A stretch of 64,000 bases of DNA from an uncultured delta proteobacterium (GTDB lineage: Bacteria; Desulfobacterota; Desulfobulbia; Desulfobulbales; Desulfurivibrionaceae): positions 1 through 64,000 of the forward strand of contig CAIPYE010000001.1 in NCBI GenBank assembly GCA_903869265.1. Direction: 5' to 3'. Below are positions 43,255-53,689 of the stretch, in pieces (within the stretch, counting starts at the first letter, position 1; every line of letters starts with the position of its first letter). The translations under genes were made by a program, and so were the position numbers. The notes beneath the pieces were generated by a model. That model worked only from the letters and a program-made list of their open reading frames with translations. It was not told the DNA's origin and did no database searches.

Positions 43255-44622
43255 ATGGAATCCGGACCAACCTCTGCCAGCACCCACCGTCTGCCCCCGC
43301 AGAATCTTGAGGCCGAACAATGCGTTCTCGGCTCAATCATGCTGCAACAGGGCGCCATGCCCAAGGCGGCAGAGCTTCTCACCGAAGAAGATTTTTACCG
43401 CGACGCGCATAAACACATATTTTCCGCCATGATCACCCTGTTTGACCGTGGCGAACCCCTTGACCTCATCACCGTTTCCAACCTGCTGAAAGACAATAAC
43501 CGGTTTGAGGCGATTGGCGGTCCCACCTACCTCGCCACCCTCACCGACATCGTGCCGGTCGCTGCAAACATTGGTTATTACGCCAGAATAGTGCGGGAAA
43601 AGGCCATCCTCCGCAAGCTGATCCAAACCGGCACCGAGATCGCCGGTCGTTGCTACGAAGAGCAGGACGATATCGACACCCTCCTCGACGACGTGGAACA
43701 GACCGTATTTGAGATCTCCCGGGCCAAAAGCGGCCAGTCCTACCATCCGCTCAAGACCGTCATCTCCAGCACCTTCAAGTACATCGAGCAGCTCTACGAA
43801 CGCAAGGAACACATCACCGGCGTTCCCACCGACTATCACGATTTCGATAAGATGACCGCAGGGTTGCAACGCTCGGACCTCATCATCTTGGCCGGTCGTC
43901 CCAGCATGGGCAAAACCGCCCTGGCCGTCAACATCGTCCAGAACGCCGCCCTGCTCCACAAGGTGCCGGTGGCGATCTTCAGTCTGGAAATGTCCAAAGA
44001 GCAACTGGGCATGCGGATGCTCTGCTCCATCAGCCGGGTTGACGCCCAGCGGCTACGGACCGGCTTTCTCAAAGAACACGACTGGCCAAAACTTACCCGG
44101 TCGGTGGGCATGCTTTCCGAAGCCCCCATCTACATCGACGACACCCCGGCCATTACCGTGCTGGAGATGCGGGCCAAGGCCCGGCGCCTGAAAACAGAAC
44201 ACAACATCGGCATGGTGGTGGTGGATTACCTGCAATTGATGCGGGGCAGATCAAACGCCCAGTCCCGCGAACAGGAAATCAGCGAAATCTCCCGCTCCCT
44301 CAAGGCCATGGCCAAAGAGCTCAACATCCCGGTTCTCGCGCTTTCCCAGTTGAACCGCAGCCTGGAAAGCCGCCCCAACAAAAGGCCACAGCTTTCCGAC
44401 CTGCGCGAATCGGGCGCCATCGAACAGGATGCCGACTTGATTGTCTTCATCTACCGCGATGAGGTGTATAACAAGGCGGAAGACAACCCCAAAAAAGGGA
44501 TTGCCGAGGTCATCATCGGCAAGCAACGTAACGGGCCAACCGGCATGGTGGAGCTGGCATTCCTTGACCGCTTCACCACCTTTGAAAATCTTGCCCACCA
44601 TAGTTTCCCGTCAACTGAATAA
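43255..44622 (+). CDS. dnaB: Replicative DNA helicase DnaB
   Basis: A 455-residue hexameric helicase: N-terminal domain (PPQNLEAEQCVLGSIMLQ), RecA-like domain with Walker A GRPSMGKTALA, MRMLCSISRVDAQ, Walker B VVVDYLQLM and arginine finger region (RESGAIEQDADLIVFIYRDE). No intein is seen. It ends the ribosomal-protein group; the ribosome site is weak. Confidence 0.98.
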   Translation: MESGPTSASTHRLPPQNLEAEQCVLGSIMLQQGAMPKAAELLTEEDFYRDAHKHIFSAMITLFDRGEPLDLITVSNLLKDNNRFEAIGGPTYLATLTDIVPVAANIGYYARIVREKAILRKLIQTGTEIAGRCYEEQDDIDTLLDDVEQTVFEISRAKSGQSYHPLKTVISSTFKYIEQLYERKEHITGVPTDYHDFDKMTAGLQRSDLIILAGRPSMGKTALAVNIVQNAALLHKVPVAIFSLEMSKEQLGMRMLCSISRVDAQRLRTGFLKEHDWPKLTRSVGMLSEAPIYIDDTPAITVLEMRAKARRLKTEHNIGMVVVDYLQLMRGRSNAQSREQEISEISRSLKAMAKELNIPVLALSQLNRSLESRPNKRPQLSDLRESGAIEQDADLIVFIYRDEVYNKAEDNPKKGIAEVIIGKQRNGPTGMVELAFLDRFTTFENLAHHSFPSTE

Positions 44623-44756
44623 AAAAAGATGGCTAGCCTGTGGTGTTTAGCTATTAGCAACTGAGTCTCTTGCAACAGCCGCAAAAGTTCCATCCCCCCG
44701 CCCCCCGCCCGTCGAGGGAGGGGGATTTAATGCGAAAAAACCCCGGATAAACGAAC

Positions 44757-47231
44757 ATGAAATACGACTTCAAGGCCATTGAAGAAAAATGGCGCAACCA
44801 CTGGCTCGAGCACAACACCTACCGGGCCAGCGAAGATCCAACCCGGCCCAAGTACTATCTGCTTGAGATGTTTCCCTACCCTTCGGGCCGCATCCACATG
44901 GGCCATGTCCGCAACTACACCATCGGCGACGTGGTGGCCCGCTACAAGCGGATGAAGGGCTTCAACGTTCTTCATCCCATGGGCTGGGACGCCTTCGGGT
45001 TGCCGGCCGAGAATGCGGCGATCAAGCACGACACCCATCCGGCCAAGTGGACCTACGAAAACATCGACTACATGAAAAAACAATTGCAGCGCATGGGATT
45101 CAGCTACGACTGGGACCGCGAACTCGCCACCTGCAACGATAAATACTACCGCTGGGAGCAGCTGCTTTTCATCAAGATGTATGAAAAAGGGTTGGTCTAC
45201 CAGAAGGTGACCACGGTCAACTGGTGCGAAACCTGCCAGACGGTGCTTGCCAACGAGCAGGTCATCGACGGCGCCTGCTGGCGTTGCGACAACGCCGTGC
45301 TGCCCAGGGAGATGAACGGCTGGTTCTTCAAGATCACCGACTACGCCGAGGAGCTGCTGGCCGGTTGCGACACCCTCACGGGCTGGCCGGAAAAAGTGCT
45401 CACCATGCAGCGCAACTGGATCGGCAAGAGCGTAGGCGCCGAGGTGAACTTTCCCATAGAAAACTCCGACACAGCCCTCACCATCTTCACCACCCGGCCG
45501 GATACCATCTTTGGCGCGACCTTCATGTCCATCGCCCCGGAACACCTGCTGGCCCTTGAGTTGTGCGCTGGCACACCCCAGGAAGGCGCGGTCAAGGAGT
45601 TCGTTGCCCGGATCAAGATCGAAAAACAGCGGCAGAGGCCGGAAGACGAGATGGAAAAGGAGGGGGTCTTCACCGGCGGCTACTGCCTCAACCCCTTCAC
45701 CGGCGCACGGCTGCCGGTATACGTGGCCAATTTCGTGCTCATGGAATACGGAACCGGCGCGGTGATGGCGGTCCCTGCCCATGACCAGCGCGACTTCGAA
45801 TTCGCCAGAAAATATGAAATCCCGGTCAGCGTCGTGATCCAACCCGAAGGCGAGCCGTTGGACCCGGCGGCCATGGCCGAGGCCCACGAAGGTCCTGGGA
45901 TCCTGGTCGCCTCCGGGGAATTCACCGGCCTGGATTCGGAAAAGGCCAAGGGGGCAATCACCGCGGCGGCGACAGAAAAGGGCTTCGGCAGCCAGCGCAC
46001 CACTTTCCGGTTGCGCGACTGGGGCATCTCCCGCCAACGCTACTGGGGCGCCCCCATTCCCATGCTCCACTGCGCCCACTGCGGGGTGGTGCCGGTGCCG
46101 GAAAAGGATCTGCCCATCAGCCTGCCCACGGACATCCAATTTGACAAGTCCGGCAAGTCGCCCCTGCACACCCTGGAAAGCTTTTACCAGACCACCTGCC
46201 CTGTCTGCCACGGTCCGGCCCGTCGCGAAACCGACACCATGGACACCTTTGTCGAGTCCTCCTGGTATTTTGCCCGCTACGTCTCCCCCCGGTGCACCGA
46301 CGGGGTTTTGGACAAAAGAAAGGCGGACTACTGGCTGCCGGTGGATCAGTATATCGGCGGGGTGGAACACGCCATCCTCCACCTGCTCTACTCCCGCTTT
46401 TTCACCAAGGTCCTGCGTGATCTCGGCTACCTGTCCATCGACGAGCCGTTCACCAACCTGCTCACCCAGGGCATGGTCATCAAGGACGGCACCAAGATGT
46501 CCAAGTCCAAGGGCAACGTGGTAGACCCCAACGAGCTGGTGGAAAAATACGGGGCCGACACGGTCCGGTTGTTCAGCTTGTTTGCCGCCCCGCCGGAGCG
46601 GGATCTGGAATGGAGCGATCAGGGGGTGGAGGGGGCCTACCGCTTTTTGAACCGGGTGCATCGCCTGGTGGACGAAAACCTCAACGTTTTTTCCAAGCCT
46701 GCCTCGGGTCTGCCGCAGGAGATGAATGCACCAAGTGCGGCCCTGCACCGGAAAACCCATCAGACCATCCGCAAATTCGGGGCCGACATCGAGGCCAAGT
46801 TCCATTTTAACACCGCCATCAGCGCGGTGATGGAGCTGACCAATACCCTGTACAGCCTGGCCGCCGAAGAGTCCGGCGAAGCGGCTGACCCCGCCGTGCT
46901 CCGCGAGGCCATCGAAGCGATGCTTGCCCTGCTCTCCCCCATGGTCCCGCATCTGTGCGCCGAACTCTGGGAACTGACAAAACACCCCACCCCCCTTGCC
47001 GAAGTGCTGTGGCCGGAGTACGATGACGAAGCAGTCCGGGAGGAGGCGATCACCATCGTTGTCCAGGTGAAGGGCAAGGTTCGCAGCCAGCTCCAGGTTG
47101 CGCCGGGCACCAGCGATGGTGACCTTGAGAAGATGGCCCTGGCCGATGAAAAGGTACAGAAATTCCTGGAAAACAACCCGGTGCGCAAGGTGATTGTCGT
47201 GCCAAACAAACTGATCAATATTGTTATTTAG
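44757..47231 (+). CDS. leuS: Leucyl-tRNA synthetase
   Basis: An 824-residue class I synthetase: the HIGH motif as HMGH in [19 protein letters not shown], zinc-type insertion [14 protein letters not shown], editing domain ([31 protein letters not shown]), KMSKSKGN, and the C-terminal tRNA-binding end. Standard bacterial form and length. Confidence 0.99.
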   Translation: MKYDFKAIEEKWRNHWLEHNTYRASEDPTRPKYYLLEMFPYPSGRIHMGHVRNYTIGDVVARYKRMKGFNVLHPMGWDAFGLPAENAAIKHDTHPAKWTYENIDYMKKQLQRMGFSYDWDRELATCNDKYYRWEQLLFIKMYEKGLVYQKVTTVNWCETCQTVLANEQVIDGACWRCDNAVLPREMNGWFFKITDYAEELLAGCDTLTGWPEKVLTMQRNWIGKSVGAEVNFPIENSDTALTIFTTRPDTIFGATFMSIAPEHLLALELCAGTPQEGAVKEFVARIKIEKQRQRPEDEMEKEGVFTGGYCLNPFTGARLPVYVANFVLMEYGTGAVMAVPAHDQRDFEFARKYEIPVSVVIQPEGEPLDPAAMAEAHEGPGILVASGEFTGLDSEKAKGAITAAATEKGFGSQRTTFRLRDWGISRQRYWGAPIPMLHCAHCGVVPVPEKDLPISLPTDIQFDKSGKSPLHTLESFYQTTCPVCHGPARRETDTMDTFVESSWYFARYVSPRCTDGVLDKRKADYWLPVDQYIGGVEHAILHLLYSRFFTKVLRDLGYLSIDEPFTNLLTQGMVIKDGTKMSKSKGNVVDPNELVEKYGADTVRLFSLFAAPPERDLEWSDQGVEGAYRFLNRVHRLVDENLNVFSKPASGLPQEMNAPSAALHRKTHQTIRKFGADIEAKFHFNTAISAVMELTNTLYSLAAEESGEAADPAVLREAIEAMLALLSPMVPHLCAELWELTKHPTPLAEVLWPEYDDEAVREEAITIVVQVKGKVRSQLQVAPGTSDGDLEKMALADEKVQKFLENNPVRKVIVVPNKLINIVI

Positions 47232-47389
47232 AAGCCGTTAATAAAATAACCTGTGCAATTCTGGCCGTTTTTTTACGGCTTCTTACGCCGCTAACGCTGC
47301 TGCCGGTTTATCCGGACAAAATGCGCAGATTCTTTTTTAACAACGGCCCAGTGTGACAAGACCGACGTCAGTCCCCACGGAGACAGAGC

Positions 47390-47932
47390 ATGAAGATCTT
47401 TAGCCCAAAAAACCTGAGCCTGCTTTTTGTCCTGCTCATTGCAGCGGGGTGCGGCTACCATAACCCCAACCTGCTGCCGCCGGAACAACAGGGCCGGGTC
47501 TTCAAGCTCCATGTTCCCATCTGGCCCAACCCGACCAATGAACTCAGGCTCGCCTCTGATATCCGCAATGCTTTGCAGGACTGGCTCGGCCAGAGCAGAC
47601 AGTTCACCCTGGTGGACAGCTCCAAGGAAGCTGATTACGTTCTCGACGGCAAGATCAACTCGTTGAGTTATACCGGTCGAGCTTATGACGCCAACAACAA
47701 AGCCCAGGCGCTCATTGCCACCCTGAGCGTTAGCTACACCGTCACCGAAACCAGTACCGGCAAGACAGCCTGGCAGTCCAACTTTGCCCTCTCTGAATCG
47801 TATTCTCTTCAGACCGATGCCCACAAAAAACAGGCAGTGGAAACCCTTGTGGACAATCTGGGGGAGGATATATACATCCGCCTTTACAGCGCCATCTCCC
47901 GGTATGAAAAAAACAAGGGCCGGAAGAATTGA
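47390..47932 (+). CDS. lptE: LPS-assembly lipoprotein LptE-like
   Basis: A 180-residue protein with a lipobox (LLIAAGCGYH) and a small alpha/beta domain with TNELRLASDIRNAL and DYVLDGKINSLSY, like LptE, which plugs the LptD channel in the outer membrane. GGAGA precedes the ATG. leuS-lptE is a common gene order in Gram-negative bacteria, which supports the call over other lipoproteins. Confidence 0.85.
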   Translation: MKIFSPKNLSLLFVLLIAAGCGYHNPNLLPPEQQGRVFKLHVPIWPNPTNELRLASDIRNALQDWLGQSRQFTLVDSSKEADYVLDGKINSLSYTGRAYDANNKAQALIATLSVSYTVTETSTGKTAWQSNFALSESYSLQTDAHKKQAVETLVDNLGEDIYIRLYSAISRYEKNKGRKN

Positions 47933-48055
47933 GGGCGGTCTGCTTGTCGCAAATTATGATTCGCAATATCCCGCAGAGAAAGGTATATAGAAAATTTTTT
48001 CAATCATCCTTGCTCCAATAACCACATCCAACAGAACCAGAACCTGGAGGTCCCC

Positions 48056-50050
48056 ATGCCATCCCGCAGAGAACTCGCCAATGCCATCCGCGCCCTGAGC
48101 ATGGATGCCATCCAGAAAGCCAAATCAGGCCACCCCGGCGCACCCATGGGCATGGCCGACATTGCCGAAGTATTGTGGAACGACTTTCTTACCCATAATC
48201 CCGCCAACCCCAAATGGGCCAACCGCGACCGCTTTGTCCTCAGTAACGGCCACGGCTCCATGCTGCTGTACTCATTGCTCCATCTCAGCGGTTACGACCT
48301 GCCCATGGCGGAGATCAAAAACTTCCGCCAGCTGCACTCCAAAACCCCTGGCCACCCGGAATACGGCTACGCTCCCGGCATCGAAACCACCACCGGGCCA
48401 CTGGGTCAGGGCATTGCCAACGCGGTGGGCATGGCCATTGCGGAAAAAACCCTGGCAGGCCAGTTCAACCGGCCGGGCCACGCGATTATCGACCATCACA
48501 CCTATGTGTTCATGGGCGACGGCTGCATGATGGAGGGGATTTCCCACGAAGCCTGCTCCCTGGCCGGGACCCTGGGGTTGGGCAAGCTCACCGCCCTGTA
48601 CGATGACAACGGCATTTCCATCGACGGCGAGGTGCAGGGCTGGTTCACTGACAACACCCCCATGCGTTTCCGCGCCTACGGCTGGCATGTCATCGAGGGC
48701 GTGGACGGCCATGATGGCGAAGCAATCAAAAAAGCCATTGCCGAGGCAAAGAGTGTAACGGACAAGCCCACGCTCATCTGCTGCAAGACCGTGATCGGCT
48801 GGGGCTCCCCCAACAAGCAGGGCAAGGAAGATTGCCACGGCGCCCCCCTGGGTGACGCCGAGATCGCCCTGGTTCGCCAGACCATCGGCTGGCCCCATCC
48901 CGCCTTTGAGATTCCGGCTGATATCTATGCCGGCTGGAACGCCAAGGACAAGGGCGCTGCCCGCGAAGCCGAATGGAACACCCGGTTTACCGCCTACAAG
49001 GCAGCACATCCGGAACTTGGTGCCGAGCTTGAGCGCAGGCTTTCCGGCACACTCCCTGCGGATTGGCAGGCAAAGGCCGGGGCTTACATCGATGCGGTCA
49101 ACGCCAAGGCAGAAAAAGTCGCCACTCGCAAGGCCTCCCAGAACTGCCTCAACGGCTACGGCCCGCTGCTGCCGGAATTCCTCGGCGGCTCGGCGGATCT
49201 GGCCGGCAGCAACCTGACCATCTGGTCCGGCAGCAAGGGCATTCAGAAAGATCCCGGCGGCAACTACATCTATTACGGGGTCCGCGAGTTCGGCATGGCA
49301 GCCATTGCCAACGGTATCGCCCTGCACGCCGGTTTCATCCCCTACACCGCCACCTTTCTGATCTTTTCCGAATATGCCCGCAATGCCCTGCGCATGGCAG
49401 CGCTCATGAAGCAGCGCTCCATCTACGTCTTCACCCACGACTCCATAGGGCTAGGCGAGGACGGCCCCACCCACCAGCCGGTGGAACAGGCCGCCACCCT
49501 GCGGATGATCCCGAACATGTCCGTCTGGCGCCCCTGCGACGCGGTGGAAACCGCAATGGCCTGGAAGCTTGCCGTCGAGCGCAGCACCGGCCCCACCTGC
49601 CTGCTGCTCTCCCGGCAGAACCTGCCCCACCAGCCCCGCACTGCCGAGCAACTGGCCAACATAGCCAAGGGCGGCTATGTCCTGAGCGATTGCGGCTGTT
49701 CCACGCCTGACGCCATCCTTATCGCCACCGGCTCTGAGGTCGAGCTTGCCATGGCTGCCGCCAAGGAGCTTACCGCCAAGGGCAAGAAGATCCGCGTGGT
49801 CTCCATGCCCAGCCCCGATTGCTTTGAGAGCCAGAACAAGGAGTATCGGCAATCCGTGCTGCCGGATGCGGTCCAGGCCAGGGTCGCCATTGAGGCGGGA
49901 GTCACCACCGGCTGGTACCGCTATGTCGGCACCAAGGGCCGGGTCGTTGGCCTCGACCGCTTTGGCGAATCCGCCCCGGCAGAGCAGCTGTTCCCCTACT
50001 TCGGCTTTACCACCGAGAACGTGGTCAAGGCTGTGGAAGAAATTTTATAA
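48056..50050 (+). CDS. tkt: Transketolase
   Basis: A 664-residue thiamine-diphosphate enzyme of the pentose phosphate pathway. Motifs: [27 protein letters not shown], cofactor motif [13 protein letters not shown] ... DDNGISIDG, and pyrimidine domain with [15 protein letters not shown] and [26 protein letters not shown] precedes the ATG. Length and motifs are normal. Confidence 0.98.
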   Translation: MPSRRELANAIRALSMDAIQKAKSGHPGAPMGMADIAEVLWNDFLTHNPANPKWANRDRFVLSNGHGSMLLYSLLHLSGYDLPMAEIKNFRQLHSKTPGHPEYGYAPGIETTTGPLGQGIANAVGMAIAEKTLAGQFNRPGHAIIDHHTYVFMGDGCMMEGISHEACSLAGTLGLGKLTALYDDNGISIDGEVQGWFTDNTPMRFRAYGWHVIEGVDGHDGEAIKKAIAEAKSVTDKPTLICCKTVIGWGSPNKQGKEDCHGAPLGDAEIALVRQTIGWPHPAFEIPADIYAGWNAKDKGAAREAEWNTRFTAYKAAHPELGAELERRLSGTLPADWQAKAGAYIDAVNAKAEKVATRKASQNCLNGYGPLLPEFLGGSADLAGSNLTIWSGSKGIQKDPGGNYIYYGVREFGMAAIANGIALHAGFIPYTATFLIFSEYARNALRMAALMKQRSIYVFTHDSIGLGEDGPTHQPVEQAATLRMIPNMSVWRPCDAVETAMAWKLAVERSTGPTCLLLSRQNLPHQPRTAEQLANIAKGGYVLSDCGCSTPDAILIATGSEVELAMAAAKELTAKGKKIRVVSMPSPDCFESQNKEYRQSVLPDAVQARVAIEAGVTTGWYRYVGTKGRVVGLDRFGESAPAEQLFPYFGFTTENVVKAVEEIL

Positions 50051-50089
50051 GCCAATCCAGGAGAGGAGCAAGATTGCAGAAACAAGTGT

Positions 50090-50159
50090 TTCGACAGGCT
50101 CAGCACGAGCGGATATTATCTTAACATTATGATATTCCGCTCGTGCTGAGCCTGTCGAA
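50090..50159. repeat. Long palindromic repeat (REP-like)
   Basis: Two perfect 24-base arms in inverted order start TTCGACAGGCTCAGCACGAG and flank a 22-base AT-rich centre. This arm is like widespread REP/MITE-type palindromes seen across many bacterial genomes. It lies just after tkt and may also stop transcription. Confidence 0.8.
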
Positions 50160-50213
50160 GGGCTGTTGTGCGTGTCCATCAATCTTGCTCCTTTCACCTT
50201 GAGCCTCCCCACC

Positions 50214-51155
50214 ATGTTTTCCATCACCACCCTCCGCATCGACAACCCCTTTATCCTCGCGCCGCTGGCAGGTTACAGCGATCTCGCCTTCCGCCTGCTC
50301 TGCCGGGAATTCGGTGCAGGCTTATGCTTTTCGGAGATGATCAGCTGCCACGGCCTCTATTTCCAGCAGAAAAACACCCTGGAGATGCTCAAAACCGTGG
50401 CGGCAGAACGCCCGGTGGCCATGCAGCTCTTTGGCAGCGAGCCGGAGGTCATGGGCAAGGCAGCGGCCATCCTGTCGGAACTGCCAATCGACCTCATCGA
50501 CATCAACATGGGCTGCCCGGCAAGAAAGGTCATCAAAAAAGGGGCAGGCTGCGCTCTGATGAAAGAACCCGCCCTGGCCGCGGAGATCATCCGGAGTGTG
50601 GTGAAAGGCTCTAACGTGCCGGTCACGGTCAAGTTCCGCTCCGGCTGGGACCACAAGGCCATCACCGCCTGCGACTTCGCCAAAATGGCCGAAGACAACG
50701 GGGCCGCAGCGATCACGGTTCACGCCCGAACTTGGAGCGACGGCTTCAGCGGCACCGCAGACTGGCGGATCATCAGCCAGGTGAAACAGGCGGTGTCCAT
50801 CCCGGTGATCGGCAACGGCGACGTCCAATCCCATGGTGACGGCTTACGGATGCTGGAGGAAACAGGCTGCGACGGGGTAATGATCGGCCGGGGTGCCCTA
50901 GGTGCGCCCTGGATTTTCTCCGCCGACGCTCCGGAAAAGCCATCCCTTGCCTTCAGACTCGAGGCTCTGAACCGCCACCTCGAACTCATCCGACTCCACC
51001 AGCCCGACACCCCGCCTTCCCAGATCAAAAACCACGCAGGCCGGTATTTCAAGGGAGTGGTGGACGGTGCGGAAATCAGACGGCAGATCTTCAGCCAGAC
51101 ATCCTATGCTGGCCTGGAGGAGGTCATTTCCTCTTTCTCCCGAGTCCTTCCTTGA
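50214..51155 (+). CDS. dusB: tRNA-dihydrouridine synthase
   Basis: A 313-residue FMN enzyme: PFILAPLAGYSDLAFR, DINMGCPARKVIKKGAG with the catalytic Cys, VTVKFRSGWD, ITVHART, IPVIGNGDVQSHGDG, GVMIGRGALGAPWIF. The set matches the DusB branch. The start chosen is the ATG where homology begins; an upstream TTG is possible. Confidence 0.94.
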   Translation: MFSITTLRIDNPFILAPLAGYSDLAFRLLCREFGAGLCFSEMISCHGLYFQQKNTLEMLKTVAAERPVAMQLFGSEPEVMGKAAAILSELPIDLIDINMGCPARKVIKKGAGCALMKEPALAAEIIRSVVKGSNVPVTVKFRSGWDHKAITACDFAKMAEDNGAAAITVHARTWSDGFSGTADWRIISQVKQAVSIPVIGNGDVQSHGDGLRMLEETGCDGVMIGRGALGAPWIFSADAPEKPSLAFRLEALNRHLELIRLHQPDTPPSQIKNHAGRYFKGVVDGAEIRRQIFSQTSYAGLEEVISSFSRVLP

Positions 51156-51229
51156 CCCTGTATTTTCCTGCCATTAGACTATTCAGGTGTTACCAGAAAT
51201 ACCCCATAAATATGTACCAGTCCAACATC

Positions 51230-51270
51230 CAACAAAAAAATGGCGGCAAATTGCCGCCATTTTTTTGTTG
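51230..51270. terminator. Bidirectional terminator after dusB
   Basis: A perfect palindrome with 20-base arms and one central base: GC-rich core ATGGCGGCAA / TTGCCGCCAT bordered by A7 on the left and T7 on the right. It can work on both strands. Confidence 0.93.
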
Positions 51271-51289
51271 TAGTTCGCGACAGCCCACA

Positions 51290-52766
51290 TGCCCATTTCA
51301 AAAAAACCGCCCTACATTCTTTTTCTGTCTACCGCCTTTTTAGCACCGCTCATCTGGTATCCAGGCCTGAGTGATTTCTGCAATCTCCCCCAACGCTTTT
51401 TCCTAGAAACAGCAGCACTTCTCCTTACCCTTGCCTGGCTCACCAATCAGACAAGCAAAAACGCTCTTCCCCTCCGAAGATGCTTTTTTTTACCTGGCCA
51501 CTTCTTGTTCTTCTCGGCTGGAGTCTATTCACAGCGATCTTTGCGCTCAATTCCTATGAGACCTGGGAAATCGGCCGCCAGTGGCTATCGGCTTTGCTGT
51601 TTTTGTTTCTAGTCCAACAAGTTGCTATCTCCTCGGCCCAACGACGCCAGGTCCTGACCGCCCTGTTCGGTGCCGCCTTCCTTGTTGCTGTTCTGGGCAT
51701 CAACCAGCATTTGCTTGGCCTGTCCCATATTCCCCAGCTTGCTCCGCCTGCCGCGAACTTTGCCAATAAAAACAGGCCGTGCACTTCATTGTCCTGCTCT
51801 TTCCAGTGGGAGCCTTCCTTTTTCTGACCGCGAAAAACAATACCACTGCCTGGGCCGCAAGCCTCATGCTCAGCCTGATCGTCGTCTATCTCATATACAC
51901 GCAAACCCGGGCCTGGTGGCTGGCTGTCGCCTGCCAGTGCCTGCTGTTCGCTTTCCTGCGCAAAACAACCCAACTCGACCTCGCCTCCCTGGTGCACGAG
52001 GCACGTCCCGACACCGATCCATATCCCCAAACGCTTTCCCGCCTATGCCGCTATCATCCTCCTTATCTTTGCGCCGATCATCGTAGTGGACAATCTCAAG
52101 GCCATTGCCGCAGATCGTTTCTATCTCAAGACCTGCATGGCCACGGTGGATGAGAACTGGCCGGAGATCATTGATTCCGGCAACAAGTCCCTGCACTACC
52201 AGCCCAACGATGTGACCCCGCACACCTATATCGGCCCGGCCTATCTGGCGCAGGATAATTACAGCGAAGCCTTGCCCCACCTCTTGACCATGCTGGAAAA
52301 ATTCCCATACCACTACATTACCCTGCTCAACACCGGAACCGCTTATTACGGACTGCACAAGCATCAGAAGGCGCAAGAGTACTTTGCCAAGGCCGTGCAG
52401 ATCGCGCCAATAGCCGGGGCAGCACACGGCCAGTTGGGCAAAACCGAGTGGAAACTAAAAGATTGCCCAAAGGCGCTCGTTGAATTTAACGAGGCCATCC
52501 AGTTGGAGCCCGAGAAAAAATCGAGGTATCCCTACAACCTCGGTCTGGTTGAGCGGGAACTGGACCATGTGCCAGAGGCGATTACCGCATTTGAACAGGC
52601 CATTACCGCGGACAACCGGTTTGCCCTGTCTCATAAGGAACTGGGCATGATCTCCCTGCAACTCAAACCCGACCAAGCACGCGCCGGGTATCACGCCCGG
52701 CTCTTTGCAAGAACTTTCCCAAACGCCAGTCAGCCAATAAAACTTGACAAGCCGCTCAGTCCTTAA
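51290..52766 (+). pseudogene. Frameshifted O-antigen-ligase/TPR membrane protein
   Basis: Four overlapping fragments in changing frames together resemble one protein: N-terminal membrane segments (ILFLSTAFLAPLIWYPGLSD; LLVLLGWSLFTAIFALNSYE), more membrane segments (FIVLLFPVGAFLF, LMLSLIVVYLIYTQTRAWWL, AIILLIFAPIIVVDNL), then about 215 residues with tetratricopeptide repeats (THTYIGPAYLAQDNYSEALP, KAQEYFAKAVQIAP). The shifts fall near 51480 (a run of eight T), 51770 (a run of A) and 52030. The central catalytic-loop region usual in WaaL/PglL-type ligases seems missing. The TPR part remains open and could still be made, starting GTG at 52086. Confidence 0.8.
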
Positions 52767-52837
52767 TACTTTTAGACAATCCTAAGAATATTTTTCTCTG
52801 GAGCAGACTACAGGTGCCCCTCGGGAGTAACATCCAT

Positions 52838-53347
52838 ATGCCAGGTAAGCAGCCCACAACAACACCCAAACGACTCAGCGCCAGCCTGGAAGACTATCTG
52901 GAAACCATCTTCCACATTATTGCCGAAAAACAGGTGGCCAGGGCCAAGGAGATCGCCAGCACGCTCAAGGTCAGCCGCTCCTCCGTGACCGAGGCCTTCC
53001 GATCCCTGGCCCAGAAAGGGCTGATCAACTATGCCCCCTATGAGGTAATAACCCTCACCCCAGCCGGGCAGGAAATGGCCAAGGATGTCATCCTCCGCCA
53101 TCGGGCACTCAAGGATTTTTTTATCAAGGTGCTGGCGGTGGGAGAAAAGGTGGCTGAGGAAGGGGCCTGCAAGATCGAACATGCCGCTCCCAAAGAGATC
53201 ATCGAACGGCTGACCCAGTTTGTCAGCTTCATGGAGCAATGCCCACGGGGCGGCAGCGATCTGATCTCAGGGTTCAGCAAATACTGCCAGACCGGAAAAA
53301 CCGACAAGAAATGCAAGGAATGTATTGCCCACTGTCTTGAAAAATAG
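52838..53347 (+). CDS. DtxR/MntR-family metal-dependent regulator
   Basis: A 169-residue protein: winged helix (LSASLEDYLETIFHIIAEKQ, ARAKEIASTLKVSRSSVTEAF) and the metal-binding dimer domain (VILRHRALKDFFIKVLAVG, ACKIEHAAPKEIIERL). The end has extra cysteines (KKCKECIAHCLEK) as in some anaerobe members. Such regulators sense iron or manganese. GGGAG precedes the ATG. The likely targets, iron transporters, are not in the window. Confidence 0.92.
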   Translation: MPGKQPTTTPKRLSASLEDYLETIFHIIAEKQVARAKEIASTLKVSRSSVTEAFRSLAQKGLINYAPYEVITLTPAGQEMAKDVILRHRALKDFFIKVLAVGEKVAEEGACKIEHAAPKEIIERLTQFVSFMEQCPRGGSDLISGFSKYCQTGKTDKKCKECIAHCLEK

Positions 53348-53403
53348 AATTATGGGGCAGACGGAATTATAACGACGCAACACAGAGGGAGACTCACAGG
53401 CAC

Positions 53404-53598
53404 ATGGACGGCACATACTCTGAAGGCTGGTTTACGCACCCCAATCATGGACTTATCAGGATTTTTAACAAAGGCGGGGAGTGGCTCTATCTTTGTTACA
53501 CCAAGAACGGCCAGAAGGCGGTCTCAAAGGAGCGCCCCCTGGACAGTTGGACCTGGGCTTTGAGCGATGAAGCGCCTCAAGATTACGGTCCAGGCTGA
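53404..53598 (+). CDS. Small unknown protein after the DtxR-family gene
   Basis: A 64-residue protein with many aromatic residues (YSEGWFTHPNHGLIRIF, GGEWLYLCYTKNG). It looks like a small beta-rich fold; no family recognised. GGGAG lies upstream. It follows the regulator by 56 bases and may be co-transcribed. Confidence 0.6.
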   Translation: MDGTYSEGWFTHPNHGLIRIFNKGGEWLYLCYTKNGQKAVSKERPLDSWTWALSDEAPQDYGPG

Positions 53599-53689
53599 GT
53601 AAACAAGGACGCCGCATCTGCGGCACCTTGCAATCGCTTACAATTTTTAGACAGAAGCGCAACTACTGAATTCTTCCTGATCACTTATC

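Noticed and set aside
44727-46985. A 752-codon open frame on the minus strand inside leuS
   Set aside because: leuS has every expected motif on the plus strand; the antisense frame is a by-product of GC-rich codon use.
48272-49438. Long minus-strand frame opposite tkt
   Set aside because: Transketolase motifs and ribosome site are on the plus strand.
51152-51343. 63-codon frame spanning the terminator after dusB
   Set aside because: It runs through a perfect terminator palindrome and has no ribosome site.
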